Assembly (NCBI RefSeq): GCF_021278025.1
Contig: NZ_JAIBHJ010000025.1
Span: 1-62,058, forward strand
Direction: 5' to 3'
Length of the DNA: 62,058 nucleotides
Origin: Motilimonas sp. E26
GTDB taxonomy: Bacteria > Pseudomonadota > Gammaproteobacteria > Enterobacterales > CBDFNC01
Positions 38,181-46,729 of this stretch are shown piece by piece. The notes under the pieces are model-generated. The model worked only from the letters and a program-made list of their open reading frames with translations. It was not told the origin of the DNA and ran no database searches. A program made the translations under genes and the position numbers. Within the stretch, counting starts at the first letter, position 1, and each line of letters starts with the position of its first letter.

Positions 38181-39437
38181 TTATATCCTAATAGTCATGC
38201 CATCAGCAAGAGACATGCGGTACGCGCGCCATGCAGGTATTAAACCTATTACAAAACCTGATATTACCACGATAGATAATAAAATAAGTTCATAATGGGT
38301 TAAAGCCGATAACCTTACATATATACCAAACATATCCATAGCAATAGGTCTTATCAGCAAAATTAATGCATACAATAAGCCGACACCGGTTAAGGCTCCA
38401 GCCAATGCGAGCACGCCCGCTTCTGAAATAAGCAAGCTAAATATATGACCAGGTCTTGCGCCGACCGAGCGTAAGATAGCCATTTCGCGACGACGTTCAT
38501 TTAAGCTAGTGAGTAGGGTGGTTAGCATGCCTAATAAACCAGATACCACGACAAAACCGGATACCACTAACAAGGCATTTTCGGCCATATTCATCGTGCT
38601 CCATAATTCTTGCAGCGCAACACCTGGAAGTACGGCCATGATGGCTTCTTGTTGGTATTCATTAATTTTCCGTTGTAATGCAAAGGTATGCATTTTGGAC
38701 TTTAAACCAACGATAAATGCCGTTATGACCTCTGGCTCAAGTGTTACTTGATCTAATTGCTCTGCTTGTAATTTGCCACCTCTTGGTGCGCCATTTTGCC
38801 AGCCAAAATGAATCGCTTCAATGCCTGCTAAAGAAACATGTACCGTACGGTCAACGGGGGTCCCTGTGGGGTCAAGAATCCCCACAACTTTAAAGGGCAA
38901 GTTGTCGTGTTTAGTAAAAGACACATCACTGCTGCCGTGAGCAATAACTATTTTTTGACCAAGTTGGTAGTTAAGCTTTTTAGCCACTTCGGCACCAAGC
39001 ACAGCTTCAATGGGGCCGTCAAAAGACTGGCCTTGATTAAAGCTTAAATTTTGTTTCTGACCAAATCGGTAATGTTTAAAGTAGTCGGGGGTGGTACCTA
39101 GAACACGAAAGCCTCGATGTGAATCACCTAGGGAAAAAGGGACGCTCCATTTTACGGCTTTATCATTGGCAATTTCTTGATAGGTTTGCCAAGAAATATT
39201 ATTGGTGGCATTGCCAATTCTGAATACAGAATAGAGTAACAGTTGTACTTGTCCGGTACGTGCGCCAACTATTAAATCGGTGCCTGATAACGTGTTAGCA
39301 AAGTTTTCTTTGGTCTGTGTTCTAACTCGCTCGACTCCGAGTAGCAAGGTGACACTAAGCGCAATTGCAAACACCGTTAAAATGGCTGTGCCACGGCGAT
39401 TGTATAAACTTTTGAGCGCTAATTTAGCAATGGCCAT
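38181..39437 (-). CDS. ABC transporter permease, FtsX/MacB fold
   Basis: Inner-membrane permease of 418 residues with the four-helix FtsX/MacB layout: one N-terminal transmembrane segment (about 18-35), a large periplasmic domain, and three C-terminal segments (about 285-310, 335-362, 380-405). It contains LNERRREMAILRSVGARP, the cytoplasmic coupling helix of this family. It starts 1 bp after the ATPase gene. Position in the Zrg-like operon suggests zinc uptake, but the fold is usually mechanotransmissive and the direction of transport is not shown. Confidence 0.88.
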   Translation of the reverse strand: MAIAKLALKSLYNRRGTAILTVFAIALSVTLLLGVERVRTQTKENFANTLSGTDLIVGARTGQVQLLLYSVFRIGNATNNISWQTYQEIANDKAVKWSVPFSLGDSHRGFRVLGTTPDYFKHYRFGQKQNLSFNQGQSFDGPIEAVLGAEVAKKLNYQLGQKIVIAHGSSDVSFTKHDNLPFKVVGILDPTGTPVDRTVHVSLAGIEAIHFGWQNGAPRGGKLQAEQLDQVTLEPEVITAFIVGLKSKMHTFALQRKINEYQQEAIMAVLPGVALQELWSTMNMAENALLVVSGFVVVSGLLGMLTTLLTSLNERRREMAILRSVGARPGHIFSLLISEAGVLALAGALTGVGLLYALILLIRPIAMDMFGIYVRLSALTHYELILLSIVVISGFVIGLIPAWRAYRMSLADGMTIRI

Positions 39438-39438
39438 A

Positions 39439-40149
39439 TTATGCTCCTGTTTGAGTGGCTTTGTTTAGTGTTGGCAAGTCTATTTGATGGTCAAACAAGC
39501 CTTGTAGGCTGGCATCGTGACTGACAAAAATTAAACTAATATCCGTTTCAACACATTCGTTAAACAATAACTTGATGAAAGATTCTCTGGCGTCGGTATC
39601 AAGAGATGAGGTGGGCTCATCTGCAATAATAAATTCCGGCTTACCAATTAATGCTCTCGCTGCTGCCACCCGTTGTTGCTGGCCGATACTGAGTTCAGTT
39701 ACTTGGCGATGAATTAACTTGTTTGGTATTTCAAGATGACTCAGTAAGCGTTTTGCCTCTTGCTCTAATGAGCCGGAGCTGGCCAATGCTTTGTCCTTTC
39801 GTGCTTTGGAAAAGAAACATGGTAGCGTTACATTTTCAATCACACTCAAGTAAGGCAGTAGATTAAACTGCTGAAAAATATAACCTAAATGATCAGCTCT
39901 AAAGTGATCTTTTTGGCTCCCTTTCAGCGCTGTCAGCTCTTTATCCAACATCGAGATGGTTCCGCTATAGGGTTGGTTAATCCCTGTCATTAGGCCTAGT
40001 AGTGTGGATTTTCCACAACCACTGGGGCCTTTCAAAAATACTTTATCACCTTTGTTAATACTAAGGTGATCTATCTCAATAGTGAGCGGTTGGCTTTTCA
40101 GCCAACCGAACTTGAGATCCTGAATAGTTAAAATAGGTAATTTATTCAT
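39439..40149 (-). CDS. ABC transporter ATPase, LolD/MacB type
   Basis: Cytoplasmic ATPase of 236 residues that pairs with the FtsX-type permease. Walker A is GPSGCGKST (about 39-47), the Q-loop is FQQFNLL, the signature is LSIGQQQ (a variant of LSGGQ), and Walker B is EFIIADEPTSSLD. The family also contains LolD and MacB ATPases; assignment to a zinc system rests on the His-rich gene 21 bp upstream. Confidence 0.9.
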   Translation of the reverse strand: MNKLPILTIQDLKFGWLKSQPLTIEIDHLSINKGDKVFLKGPSGCGKSTLLGLMTGINQPYSGTISMLDKELTALKGSQKDHFRADHLGYIFQQFNLLPYLSVIENVTLPCFFSKARKDKALASSGSLEQEAKRLLSHLEIPNKLIHRQVTELSIGQQQRVAAARALIGKPEFIIADEPTSSLDTDARESFIKLLFNECVETDISLIFVSHDASLQGLFDHQIDLPTLNKATQTGA

Positions 40150-40170
40150 GGATACTGAGCTGATGCTCCC

Positions 40171-40881
40171 TTACCAAGTTAATGAGTGATCTTTCGGCGT
40201 CAGAGTTTTAGCCATTTGTTGACTGTTGATGATACCTTGGATTTGCACTTTTTCGGTTAATGAGAAATGGTCAAATAAACTAAAAGAAAGAGATGATATT
40301 TCGTCAGGGTTAGCACATTCAAAGTGATAGCTTACAGTGACGTCAGAGTGAGCATCCTGATGCTCGTCTTCATGATGCTTATCGTCGTGATGCTCGCCGT
40401 CATGATGTTCGCCGTCGTGATGCTCGCCGTCATGATGCTCGCTGTCGTGATGTTCGTCGTCATGATGCTCGCCGTCATGATGTTCGTCGTCATGATGCTT
40501 GTCGTTATGCTTCTCTGGGCTTAGGTTCATCGTGAAAAGTTCACTGTCGATATTGTGCTCTGTCACTTTACAACCTGCCGCGTCGGGTAAGACTAAAATA
40601 TGCTTTGGTTGTGCGAGTAGAGATGCCACTTCAGCCAGTTTCTGCTTTTGCTCGTCATTTTTCGCCTGATGTTCAAAACCGAGTAAATTGGCCGCGGGCG
40701 ACATCCAGTCAAAAGCGAGCTCATTACCTTCGAGCACTAAATCAATGTTAGCTGCGCCATGCTCGTGACTGCCGTGGGCGCGGTGTTCATGATCGTCCGC
40801 CAATACGTGACTACTGATGCAGGCTAATGCGACAAAACTTAATGAACCGATTTTTTTTAAACGAAATTGCATGTTAAACAC
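40171..40881 (-). CDS. zrgA: His-rich DUF2796 protein, ZrgA-like zinc-binding protein
   Basis: Periplasmic protein of 236 residues with a signal peptide (LSFVALACISSHVLA) and the DUF2796 domain (GAANIDLVLEGNELAFDWMS). A central tract at about 125-170 is made of repeats of the type HHDGE/HHDDE, with over 20 histidines. Such loops bind zinc. ZrgA of Vibrio has the same architecture and belongs to a secondary zinc importer. The C-terminal half resumes the fold after the repeat. The gene heads the ATPase-permease-DUF3299 set. Confidence 0.85.
   Translation of the reverse strand: MFNMQFRLKKIGSLSFVALACISSHVLADDHEHRAHGSHEHGAANIDLVLEGNELAFDWMSPAANLLGFEHQAKNDEQKQKLAEVASLLAQPKHILVLPDAAGCKVTEHNIDSELFTMNLSPEKHNDKHHDDEHHDGEHHDDEHHDSEHHDGEHHDGEHHDGEHHDDKHHEDEHQDAHSDVTVSYHFECANPDEISSLSFSLFDHFSLTEKVQIQGIINSQQMAKTLTPKDHSLTW
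40371..40502. repeat. 15-bp in-frame repeats coding the His-rich tract
   Basis: On the plus strand, units such as GTGATGCTCGCCGTC and ATGATGTTCGCCGTC recur about nine times. They encode the pentapeptides EHHDG, EHHDD and EHHDS of the ZrgA-like protein. Repeat length variation would change the number of metal sites without a frameshift. Confidence 0.85.
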
Positions 40882-40936
40882 CTTAATAAATGGTTTTCAT
40901 AGTATGTAATAGATAAAAGCATTGATGATATTACGT

Positions 40937-41221
40937 TTAATAAGGTGGTGCGCGTGGGCCTGCTGCATAAAAGGGGCTAGAAGACGCGGTGGCAGGTATT
41001 CGAGTGATATACAATAACAGGGTGATGGCCACGAGTGAAATGGCTATCGGTAAATTAGCTGAAGTATATTGTTTTGCATGAATGCAAAGTGCACAAGAAG
41101 CATCATTTAATGTGTTGATTTCACTTAAATGGTCGTGTTGCCAGTGCAACGCAAGTACCCCTTGGCCAAGCAGCCAAAGGGTTAAACAAAGCATAGATAA
41201 CACACGCTGAGACGACGGCAA
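40937..41221 (-). CDS. Small membrane protein upstream of the zinc operon
   Basis: About 94 residues with two hydrophobic segments: near the N-terminus (LSMLCLTLWLLGQGVLAL) and about residues 58-73 (AISLVAITLLLYI). Between them is HWQHDHLSE and a CALCIHAK Cys pair, possible metal ligands. The end is AGPRAPPY, an ending seen in DUF2946-like small proteins near metal genes. A TTG at 41248 is also in frame; I prefer the TTG at 41221, with AGGGA five to six bases upstream, but the start is uncertain. Confidence 0.55.
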   Translation of the reverse strand: MPSSQRVLSMLCLTLWLLGQGVLALHWQHDHLSEINTLNDASCALCIHAKQYTSANLPIAISLVAITLLLYITRIPATASSSPFYAAGPRAPPY

Positions 41222-41253
41222 AAAAGTCCCTACAAAGCTAAATAACAAACGAG

Positions 41254-41268
41254 TGTTATGTTATATCA
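41254..41268. promoter_or_regulatory. Candidate Zur (zinc uptake regulator) box
   Basis: TGTTATGTTATATCA matches the gammaproteobacterial Zur-type palindrome TGTTATATTATAACA at 13 of 15 positions. It lies just upstream of the minus-strand operon that holds the His-rich ZrgA-like gene. The consensus is quoted from memory. Confidence 0.5.
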
Positions 41269-41318
41269 ACCTGTCTGAAGTTTTTACTATTTATTCGACC
41301 TTTTTATCCAACCACTAG

Positions 41319-41604
41319 GGTCTGTTGATCTTTGATGGTTAATTTTTGTTCGAGAGGGGAGACCTTGTCTAAAAGCGTTTTGAGCAAGGTAAGCAGTGTG
41401 TAGCTTAGCATTCTAAGTAAATACTGCTCAACGATGGTCAAAACGCTTTTAGCCGAATCAGTGGGACAGCGTTTGTTGGTCATTTCTACCGCGTTAGCGC
41501 CTGTTCGCGTAGATTACTATGCCACAAGGTGCTGGCCACAACGAACGTTTTGTATGAATTACCAGCAAATCGCTGTAAAAACCAGCACAAAAGTTCAACA
41601 GACC
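41319..41604. mobile_element. MITE-like element, 286 bp, with CTAG target duplication
   Basis: The ends are 15-bp terminal inverted repeats, GGTCTGTTGATCTTT on the left and its complement with one mismatch on the right. They are flanked by direct CTAG (41315-41318 and 41605-41608). Inside is a second perfect 15-bp inverted repeat (CTAAAAGCGTTTTGA at 41369-41383, complement at 41438-41452). No transposase is encoded. A four-base CTAG duplication is seen in some IS5-group elements, but the parent is not identified. Confidence 0.83.
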
Positions 41605-41648
41605 CTAGTAAACTGCGGATTATCAATTTGGGCCTGTATTACAGAGCG

Positions 41649-42554
41649 CTAATACAACGGTTCACTGACCATGGGAGTTTGTGTGGTCATCATTTCTTTT
41701 AATAGTGCAGGTGAGCCAGTTAATAAGGTGTGTTCATTATTATCTATCACTACTGGTGTGCCACTTGCACCACTACGGGCTTCAATGGTCAACCAAGCGG
41801 GTGAAGCACTGCCATTGCTGTTAGCGGGATAAACCAGAAACATACGGTAATCTGGCGCAATCTGGCTAATCAAGGTTGCCAATAGTAACGCGCGTTCATC
41901 GCTGTCAGCCACGTTTTCTAATAACACGGTGAGCGGAGGGGAAAAGCGGTCATGGTGCTCCTCAGCATTAGGAATATTGAGTAACCAACTCTGCGCATTT
42001 TGAATTGAGATCGATGCGCCTTCATGGGATCTTAACTGCTCGGCTAAGCCGCTAAATGACTGGCGATAGCTGTAAAATATCTGTGAGTAATTTGGCCTAA
42101 TGCAAGGGCCATCTACCTCATTTTGCGTCAAGCAAGGGCTAACTCTTAAAAAATTAAAGGCGTCATCTTGGTATTGATAGTAAGCTTGCCAAAACAGAGT
42201 TGATTCTGGGCTGGTATCCTTGACAGAAAAAGCATGTTCGATGCTAACAAATTTTGTCGCATGTTCGGGCGATACTGAATTTATGCTATCTAGTACATGC
42301 ATCAGCCGTGGACCAATATAACCATGTAAGGCTCGGATAGGGGCGTTGAGGGTAAAATTAATTTTTTGTTGGTCCTGCACTCCTTGTTTCACCTGATTGC
42401 GGGTAAATAAGGCTTGCACTACTTGTTGTTTCCCAGATTCATTCTGCCAAAACCAATCCAGTTTTAACGTCGCTCCGTCATTTTCTTGGGGAAGGACAGC
42501 ATATGCCTGAGTGGATATTAGCAGTGTTAGCAAAGTTAAAAGTTGTTTCATCAT
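41649..42554 (-). CDS. Secreted protein of unknown function
   Basis: About 301 residues from the ATG at 42554, which has AAGGTGG in front; the frame opens earlier at 42596. A signal peptide (LLTLLTLLISTQAYA) is clear. The C-terminal half contains ERALLLATLISQIAPDYRM, which faintly recalls the helix that carries the cysteine in transglutaminase-like domains, but no Cys-His-Asp triad is evident. One cysteine pair sits in SPCLTQNEVDGPCIRP. It is divergent from another small secreted-protein gene. No family was recognised. Confidence 0.7.
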   Translation of the reverse strand: MMKQLLTLLTLLISTQAYAVLPQENDGATLKLDWFWQNESGKQQVVQALFTRNQVKQGVQDQQKINFTLNAPIRALHGYIGPRLMHVLDSINSVSPEHATKFVSIEHAFSVKDTSPESTLFWQAYYQYQDDAFNFLRVSPCLTQNEVDGPCIRPNYSQIFYSYRQSFSGLAEQLRSHEGASISIQNAQSWLLNIPNAEEHHDRFSPPLTVLLENVADSDERALLLATLISQIAPDYRMFLVYPANSNGSASPAWLTIEARSGASGTPVVIDNNEHTLLTGSPALLKEMMTTQTPMVSEPLY

Positions 42555-42711
42555 ATCCACCTTATAAAACTTACCCTGCTTTAACAAATAGGACAAAAAC
42601 TCGATCTAGATCAAATTTTTTATTGTATTTTTTTCTAAGTAAATGGAATAAATTTTGCTTCGTAAAATGGCTTCTAGCACGAATAAAGTTACTAACAAAA
42701 GAGTTGGGCTA

Positions 42712-43095
42712 ATGAAATATAAACAATGGGGCTGCTTGCTTTGCTGCCTGCAAATATTTTTTCCGGTGTTAGCTGGAACGGTGACAGTGCAAAAAAGCAC
42801 CGAACAAAAAACCGACCCATGGACGCTTAAGCAGCAAATTTTGGCTGATCATCAATGGCGTGAACAGCTTAAAAACCAACAAGGGCTCAACTGGTTATAT
42901 CAGTTACCTGTGGGTTGTGTGCGCTGGCCTAAACCGCAGCTGTTCTACCAATGTAACGACCTATTTTATCGCCCTTATCATGGCGCAGGGGCGTCGATGT
43001 TTATTCAAATCGATCCGCCGGAAAGTATGGTTCCTGTTGATCCTATTAAGCCTCCTAGACAGGGGAAAACCGAAAAAGGGCAATTAAAGCCCTAG
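42712..43095 (+). CDS. Small secreted protein of unknown function
   Basis: About 127 residues from the ATG at 42712; the frame opens at 42655. The N-terminus MKYKQWGCLLCCLQIFFPVLAG looks like a signal peptide. The rest is Trp- and Tyr-rich, with a possible disulfide (VGCVRW, YQCNDL), and has a proline- and lysine-rich tail. The ribosome site is weak. It lies between a divergent secreted-protein gene and mpl. I do not recognise it. Confidence 0.55.
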   Translation: MKYKQWGCLLCCLQIFFPVLAGTVTVQKSTEQKTDPWTLKQQILADHQWREQLKNQQGLNWLYQLPVGCVRWPKPQLFYQCNDLFYRPYHGAGASMFIQIDPPESMVPVDPIKPPRQGKTEKGQLKP

Positions 43096-43231
43096 GCCAA
43101 TGCTGTTTTGACTGTGCGTTAACTCGGTTTAAGTTATGGGTGTTCTAGCCTTAGTTTTGTGGTTACGTTAACATGCTTTCAATGGAGCCTAAGTCGTTAC
43201 TGGGCTCAATAAATTAGACAGAGAGAGCAGT

Positions 43232-44590
43232 ATGCACATTCATATTCTAGGCATTTGCGGCACCTTTATGGGGGGGTTAGCTATTTTGGCCAAGCAATTA
43301 GGGCACCGGGTAACGGGCTCGGATGCTAATGTTTATCCGCCGATGAGCACACAACTTGAAGAGCAAGGCATCGAGCTCATTCAGGGTTATGACCCATCTC
43401 AATTGAACCCAACGCCAGATTTGATTGTCGTTGGTAACGCCATGAGCCGAGGCAACCCTTGCGTTGAAGCCATGCTTAATCTTAACTTGCCTTACATTTC
43501 TGGACCGCAATGGCTGAACGAATTTGTGCTCAAAGATAAATGGGTGCTAGCAGCATCAGGTACTCATGGTAAAACCTCTACTTCCAGCATGTTGGCTTGG
43601 GTATTGGAGTTTGCAGGGATGGCTCCGGGTTTCCTTATTGGCGGCGTACCAGAAAATTTCGGTATGTCTGCTCGTTTGGGCGACACGCCATTTTTTGTGA
43701 TTGAAGCCGATGAATATGACAGTGCTTTCTTTGATAAGCGCTCGAAGTTCGTTCACTACAAACCGCGCACGCTGATTATTAATAACTTAGAATTTGACCA
43801 TGCGGATATTTTTCCTGATTTGGCCGCTATTCAGCGTCAGTTTCATCACCTTGTCCGTCTTGTTCCGCAACAAGGGCAAATCATTTATCCAACCCAAACA
43901 CCAGCCATTAACCAAGTATTAGAGCAAGGATGCTGGAGTGAGTTGCAAACATTAAATGGTGATTGGTCAGCGGAAAAGGTGATTGCTGATGGCACCGTAT
44001 TCGATGTTTTTTATCAACAGCAACTACAAGGGCGCGTGAGCTGGTCTTTATTGGGAGATCATAATATTGCTAATGCGTTAGCCACCATTGCCGCAGCGAA
44101 ACATGTTGGCGTGTTGCCTGAACACAGTATTGCGGCGTTAGGTGAGTTTAAAAATGCCAAACGTCGAATGGAGCTAAAAGGCGAGGTGGCCGGGATTAAG
44201 GTTTATGATGATTTTGCCCATCACCCCACAGCAATCAAAACAACATTAGCAGGACTGCGGGCTAAGGTCGGTAAAGGGCGTATTTTAGCTGTATTAGAGC
44301 CGCGCTCCAACACCATGAAAATGGGCACTCACCAACATGAATTAGTCACGTCATTACAAGCCGCAGATATGATCTATTGCTTGCAGCCAGAAGGGCTTAA
44401 CTGGTCATTACCCGCATGTTTTAGTAATAGTGATACCCCCGCCATCATTGAATCTGATCTCAGAGCCTTACTTGAACATATACTGTTACAAGTAAAATCA
44501 GGAGATAGTGTATTAATCATGAGTAATGGTGGTTTTGGTGGTATTCATCAGCGGTTGATTGAGCGACTGGCTCAGCGAGAGGAGTTATAG
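43232..44590 (+). CDS. mpl: Murein tripeptide ligase Mpl
   Basis: Recycles peptidoglycan by joining UDP-N-acetylmuramate to L-Ala-gamma-D-Glu-meso-diaminopimelate. It has 452 residues, normal for Mpl. The N-terminus [19 protein letters not shown] and P-loop [11 protein letters not shown] (about 109-119) are characteristic, as is [14 protein letters not shown] in the C-terminal Mur-ligase half. The stop shares one base with the GTG start of ubiX, so the two are coupled. Confidence 0.96.
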   Translation: MHIHILGICGTFMGGLAILAKQLGHRVTGSDANVYPPMSTQLEEQGIELIQGYDPSQLNPTPDLIVVGNAMSRGNPCVEAMLNLNLPYISGPQWLNEFVLKDKWVLAASGTHGKTSTSSMLAWVLEFAGMAPGFLIGGVPENFGMSARLGDTPFFVIEADEYDSAFFDKRSKFVHYKPRTLIINNLEFDHADIFPDLAAIQRQFHHLVRLVPQQGQIIYPTQTPAINQVLEQGCWSELQTLNGDWSAEKVIADGTVFDVFYQQQLQGRVSWSLLGDHNIANALATIAAAKHVGVLPEHSIAALGEFKNAKRRMELKGEVAGIKVYDDFAHHPTAIKTTLAGLRAKVGKGRILAVLEPRSNTMKMGTHQHELVTSLQAADMIYCLQPEGLNWSLPACFSNSDTPAIIESDLRALLEHILLQVKSGDSVLIMSNGGFGGIHQRLIERLAQREEL

Positions 44591-45207
44591 TGAGACAATT
44601 TAACGGTAGCTTAACATTAGGCTTAACCGGTGCCTCTGGTGCTGCTTATGGCACCAGACTATTATCTGCTTTAGTTCGGGCGGGTTACCAAGTGCATTTT
44701 TTAATGTCTGACGCGGCTAAAATTGTGGTGCGTACTGAACTAGAAGAAGTTTGGCCTGATGAGCCACAGGCATTAGCGACGCATTTAACCGAGCAGCATC
44801 AAGCTCAGCCGGAACAAATTAAGGTCTGGGCATCGAAAGATTGGTTTTCTCCCGTCGCATCAGGCTCAGGCGCACCTAAAACCATGGTTATTTGCCCCTG
44901 TAGTGGCGGCACGTTAGCAGCAATCGCTCACGGCTTATCCGATAATTTAGTGGAGCGCGCGGCCGATGTTATTTTAAAAGAGCGTGGGCGGTTAATTTTG
45001 GTGCCACGTGAAACGCCATTTTCGACGCTACATTTGCAGAATATGCTGAGCCTATCGCAAATGGGGGTCACTATTATGCCAGCTGCGCCAGGTTTTTATC
45101 ATAAACCAAGCTCAATAGATGAGTTGCTCGATTTTATGGTGGCGCGAATTCTTGACCATCTTGGCATTGATAATAATGCCAGCCAGCGTTGGGGCTGTGA
45201 GGATTAG
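44590..45207 (+). CDS. ubiX: Flavin prenyltransferase UbiX
   Basis: Makes prenylated FMN, the cofactor of the UbiD decarboxylase in ubiquinone synthesis. It has 205 residues from a GTG that overlaps the mpl stop. Characteristic segments are [13 protein letters not shown] at the N-terminus, [21 protein letters not shown] in the middle, and [15 protein letters not shown] near 140. Followed by a bidirectional terminator. Confidence 0.95.
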   Translation: MRQFNGSLTLGLTGASGAAYGTRLLSALVRAGYQVHFLMSDAAKIVVRTELEEVWPDEPQALATHLTEQHQAQPEQIKVWASKDWFSPVASGSGAPKTMVICPCSGGTLAAIAHGLSDNLVERAADVILKERGRLILVPRETPFSTLHLQNMLSLSQMGVTIMPAAPGFYHKPSSIDELLDFMVARILDHLGIDNNASQRWGCED

Positions 45208-45228
45208 CGAAGCGTTAAATTGAAGAAA

Positions 45229-45254
45229 AAAAAAGCTGCCGAAGCAGCTTTTTT
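45229..45254. terminator. Bidirectional terminator between ubiX and the HapR-like gene
   Basis: An 11-bp stem (AAAAAAGCTGC/GCAGCTTTTTT) with a CGAA tetraloop serves both convergent genes. Confidence 0.88.
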
Positions 45255-45262
45255 ATTATGTA

Positions 45263-45883
45263 TTACTTAGCAGTTGGTCTTAAGATTGCGGTGATGTAGT
45301 TATAAACAAACTCTATCACTTTTTCTTGCGACGGATTGCTAGGCTGATTGATCATTTGAATGATCATATAGCCACAACCTGTTAATGCTCGACAAAACTC
45401 ATCGACGGTTAAGCTGCACTCAAAGGTGTTGTTATCAAACCCAGGTTTAATGACTTTTTTCATTAACTCAGTGTTATGCGCCAGCAATTTGAGATAGCGA
45501 GGCCAGATTTCTTCACGAACTGAAGAACTCCATTCTAACCAAATGTGGGTATAATCGGGTTTGGTATATGCTGCTTCTACTACAAAGGCAATGTAATCGT
45601 GGATGGTTTCCATCGGATCTTTACTTTGCACGAATGCGGCAGAGGCAATACCTCTGAAATAAAGCTCTACTTCGGTGAGTACAGCATTTACTAGGTCTTC
45701 TCGGGTGTTAAAATAGTTAAACACCGTGGCGACTGATACTTGGGCTAACTCAGCAATTTCAGCGTGGCCTGCACGTCCGATTCCTCGTTTAGAGAAAACT
45801 TCAAGTGCACATTCCATGAGCTGTTTGCGGCGGGCTTCCGGTGCCAATCTTGTTCGGCGTCTAAATTCTGCGCGTGGTTCCAT
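45263..45883 (-). CDS. TetR-family regulator of the HapR/LuxR(Vibrio)/SmcR group
   Basis: DNA-binding regulator of 206 residues. The N-terminal helix-turn-helix (about 20-65) is very close to that of Vibrio HapR: RRKQLMECALEVFSKRGIG, then AQVSVATVFNYFNTREDLV. The C-terminal half keeps the HapR-like WLEWSSSVREEIWP. The gene lies divergent from hpt, as vibrio homologues do. In vibrios these proteins are quorum-sensing master regulators; here the signal inputs are unknown, so only the family is certain. Confidence 0.88.
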   Translation of the reverse strand: MEPRAEFRRRTRLAPEARRKQLMECALEVFSKRGIGRAGHAEIAELAQVSVATVFNYFNTREDLVNAVLTEVELYFRGIASAAFVQSKDPMETIHDYIAFVVEAAYTKPDYTHIWLEWSSSVREEIWPRYLKLLAHNTELMKKVIKPGFDNNTFECSLTVDEFCRALTGCGYMIIQMINQPSNPSQEKVIEFVYNYITAILRPTAK

Positions 45884-46123
45884 GATATTGTCTACTGTCT
45901 ACTGCTGTTATTATTATGAAAATATAATTTTATTTTATACGGCGGAAGACTATCATTTACGGCCATATTAGTACACTCAATAGACTGTAAAATTACATTT
46001 TCAGTATATTAAAAACGCATAACTCAGAATAATTCGCTACTTGAGTTTGAACTCACCGAGTTTTGTTAGTTACTAATTTATTATTAACTGTGTTATTAAA
46101 AAAGCAATATTTAGGAATCGAAT

Positions 46124-46651
46124 ATGAAACATTCAGTAGAAGTTTTAATCTCTGAACAAGATGTGCAACAACGCGTCAGTGAAATGGCAAAAGAAATAGA
46201 ATTAAAATACAAAGATACTGAATGCTTAGTCATGATCGGTTTGTTAAGAGGCTCTTGTATTTTATTGGCTGATTTAAGCCGAAAAGTAAACTTGCCCGTG
46301 CAGTTAGACTTTATGACGGCATCAAGTTACGGTAATAAAATGGAAAGTTCACGTGAAGTAAAAATCAAAAAAGATTTGGATGATGAAATTCGTGGCAAAG
46401 ACGTGCTGATTGTTGAAGACATCATTGATACAGGTTTTACTTTAAACAAAATTCGTGAAATGTTGCTGATGCGTGATCCTGCGTCGCTGACTATCTGTAC
46501 CCTGTTAGATAAGCCTGTCCGTCGCCAGGTAGAAGTACCTGTTGACTGGGTTGGCTTTTCAATTCCTGATGAATTTGTGGTGGGCTACGGTATCGATTAC
46601 GCACAAAAATATAGAAATTTACCTTTTATCGGTAAAGTGGTACCTGAATAA
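46124..46651 (+). CDS. hpt: Hypoxanthine phosphoribosyltransferase
   Basis: Purine salvage enzyme joining hypoxanthine (and guanine) to PRPP. It has 175 residues. The PRPP-binding motif [14 protein letters not shown] is at about 98-111, and the base-binding [17 protein letters not shown] and the [17 protein letters not shown] segment are typical. A TTTAGGAAT ribosome site precedes the ATG. Confidence 0.96.
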   Translation: MKHSVEVLISEQDVQQRVSEMAKEIELKYKDTECLVMIGLLRGSCILLADLSRKVNLPVQLDFMTASSYGNKMESSREVKIKKDLDDEIRGKDVLIVEDIIDTGFTLNKIREMLLMRDPASLTICTLLDKPVRRQVEVPVDWVGFSIPDEFVVGYGIDYAQKYRNLPFIGKVVPE

Positions 46652-46729
46652 TAGATACTATATAAAAGAGTTTAACCGCTCAAATCGAGGTACCGTAATT
46701 CACTCATTATTAATAAAAGGATGACTTGG

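Larger units (their letters stand above)
41249..41648. other. Intergenic region holding a Zur-like site and a MITE
   Basis: This 400-bp gap contains the candidate Zur box on its left side and a complete MITE-like element in the rest. The frames inside have no ribosome site and are not called as genes. Confidence 0.7.

Noticed and set aside
40324-40524. Plus-strand hydrophobic frame opposite the His-rich tract
   Set aside because: It is the mirror of the 15-bp repeats of the real gene on the other strand (repeated MLAVMM-type residues).
41434-41652. Plus-strand frame of 72 codons
   Set aside because: It starts inside the MITE and runs out through its right end, has no ribosome site, and its product looks like translated repeat sequence.
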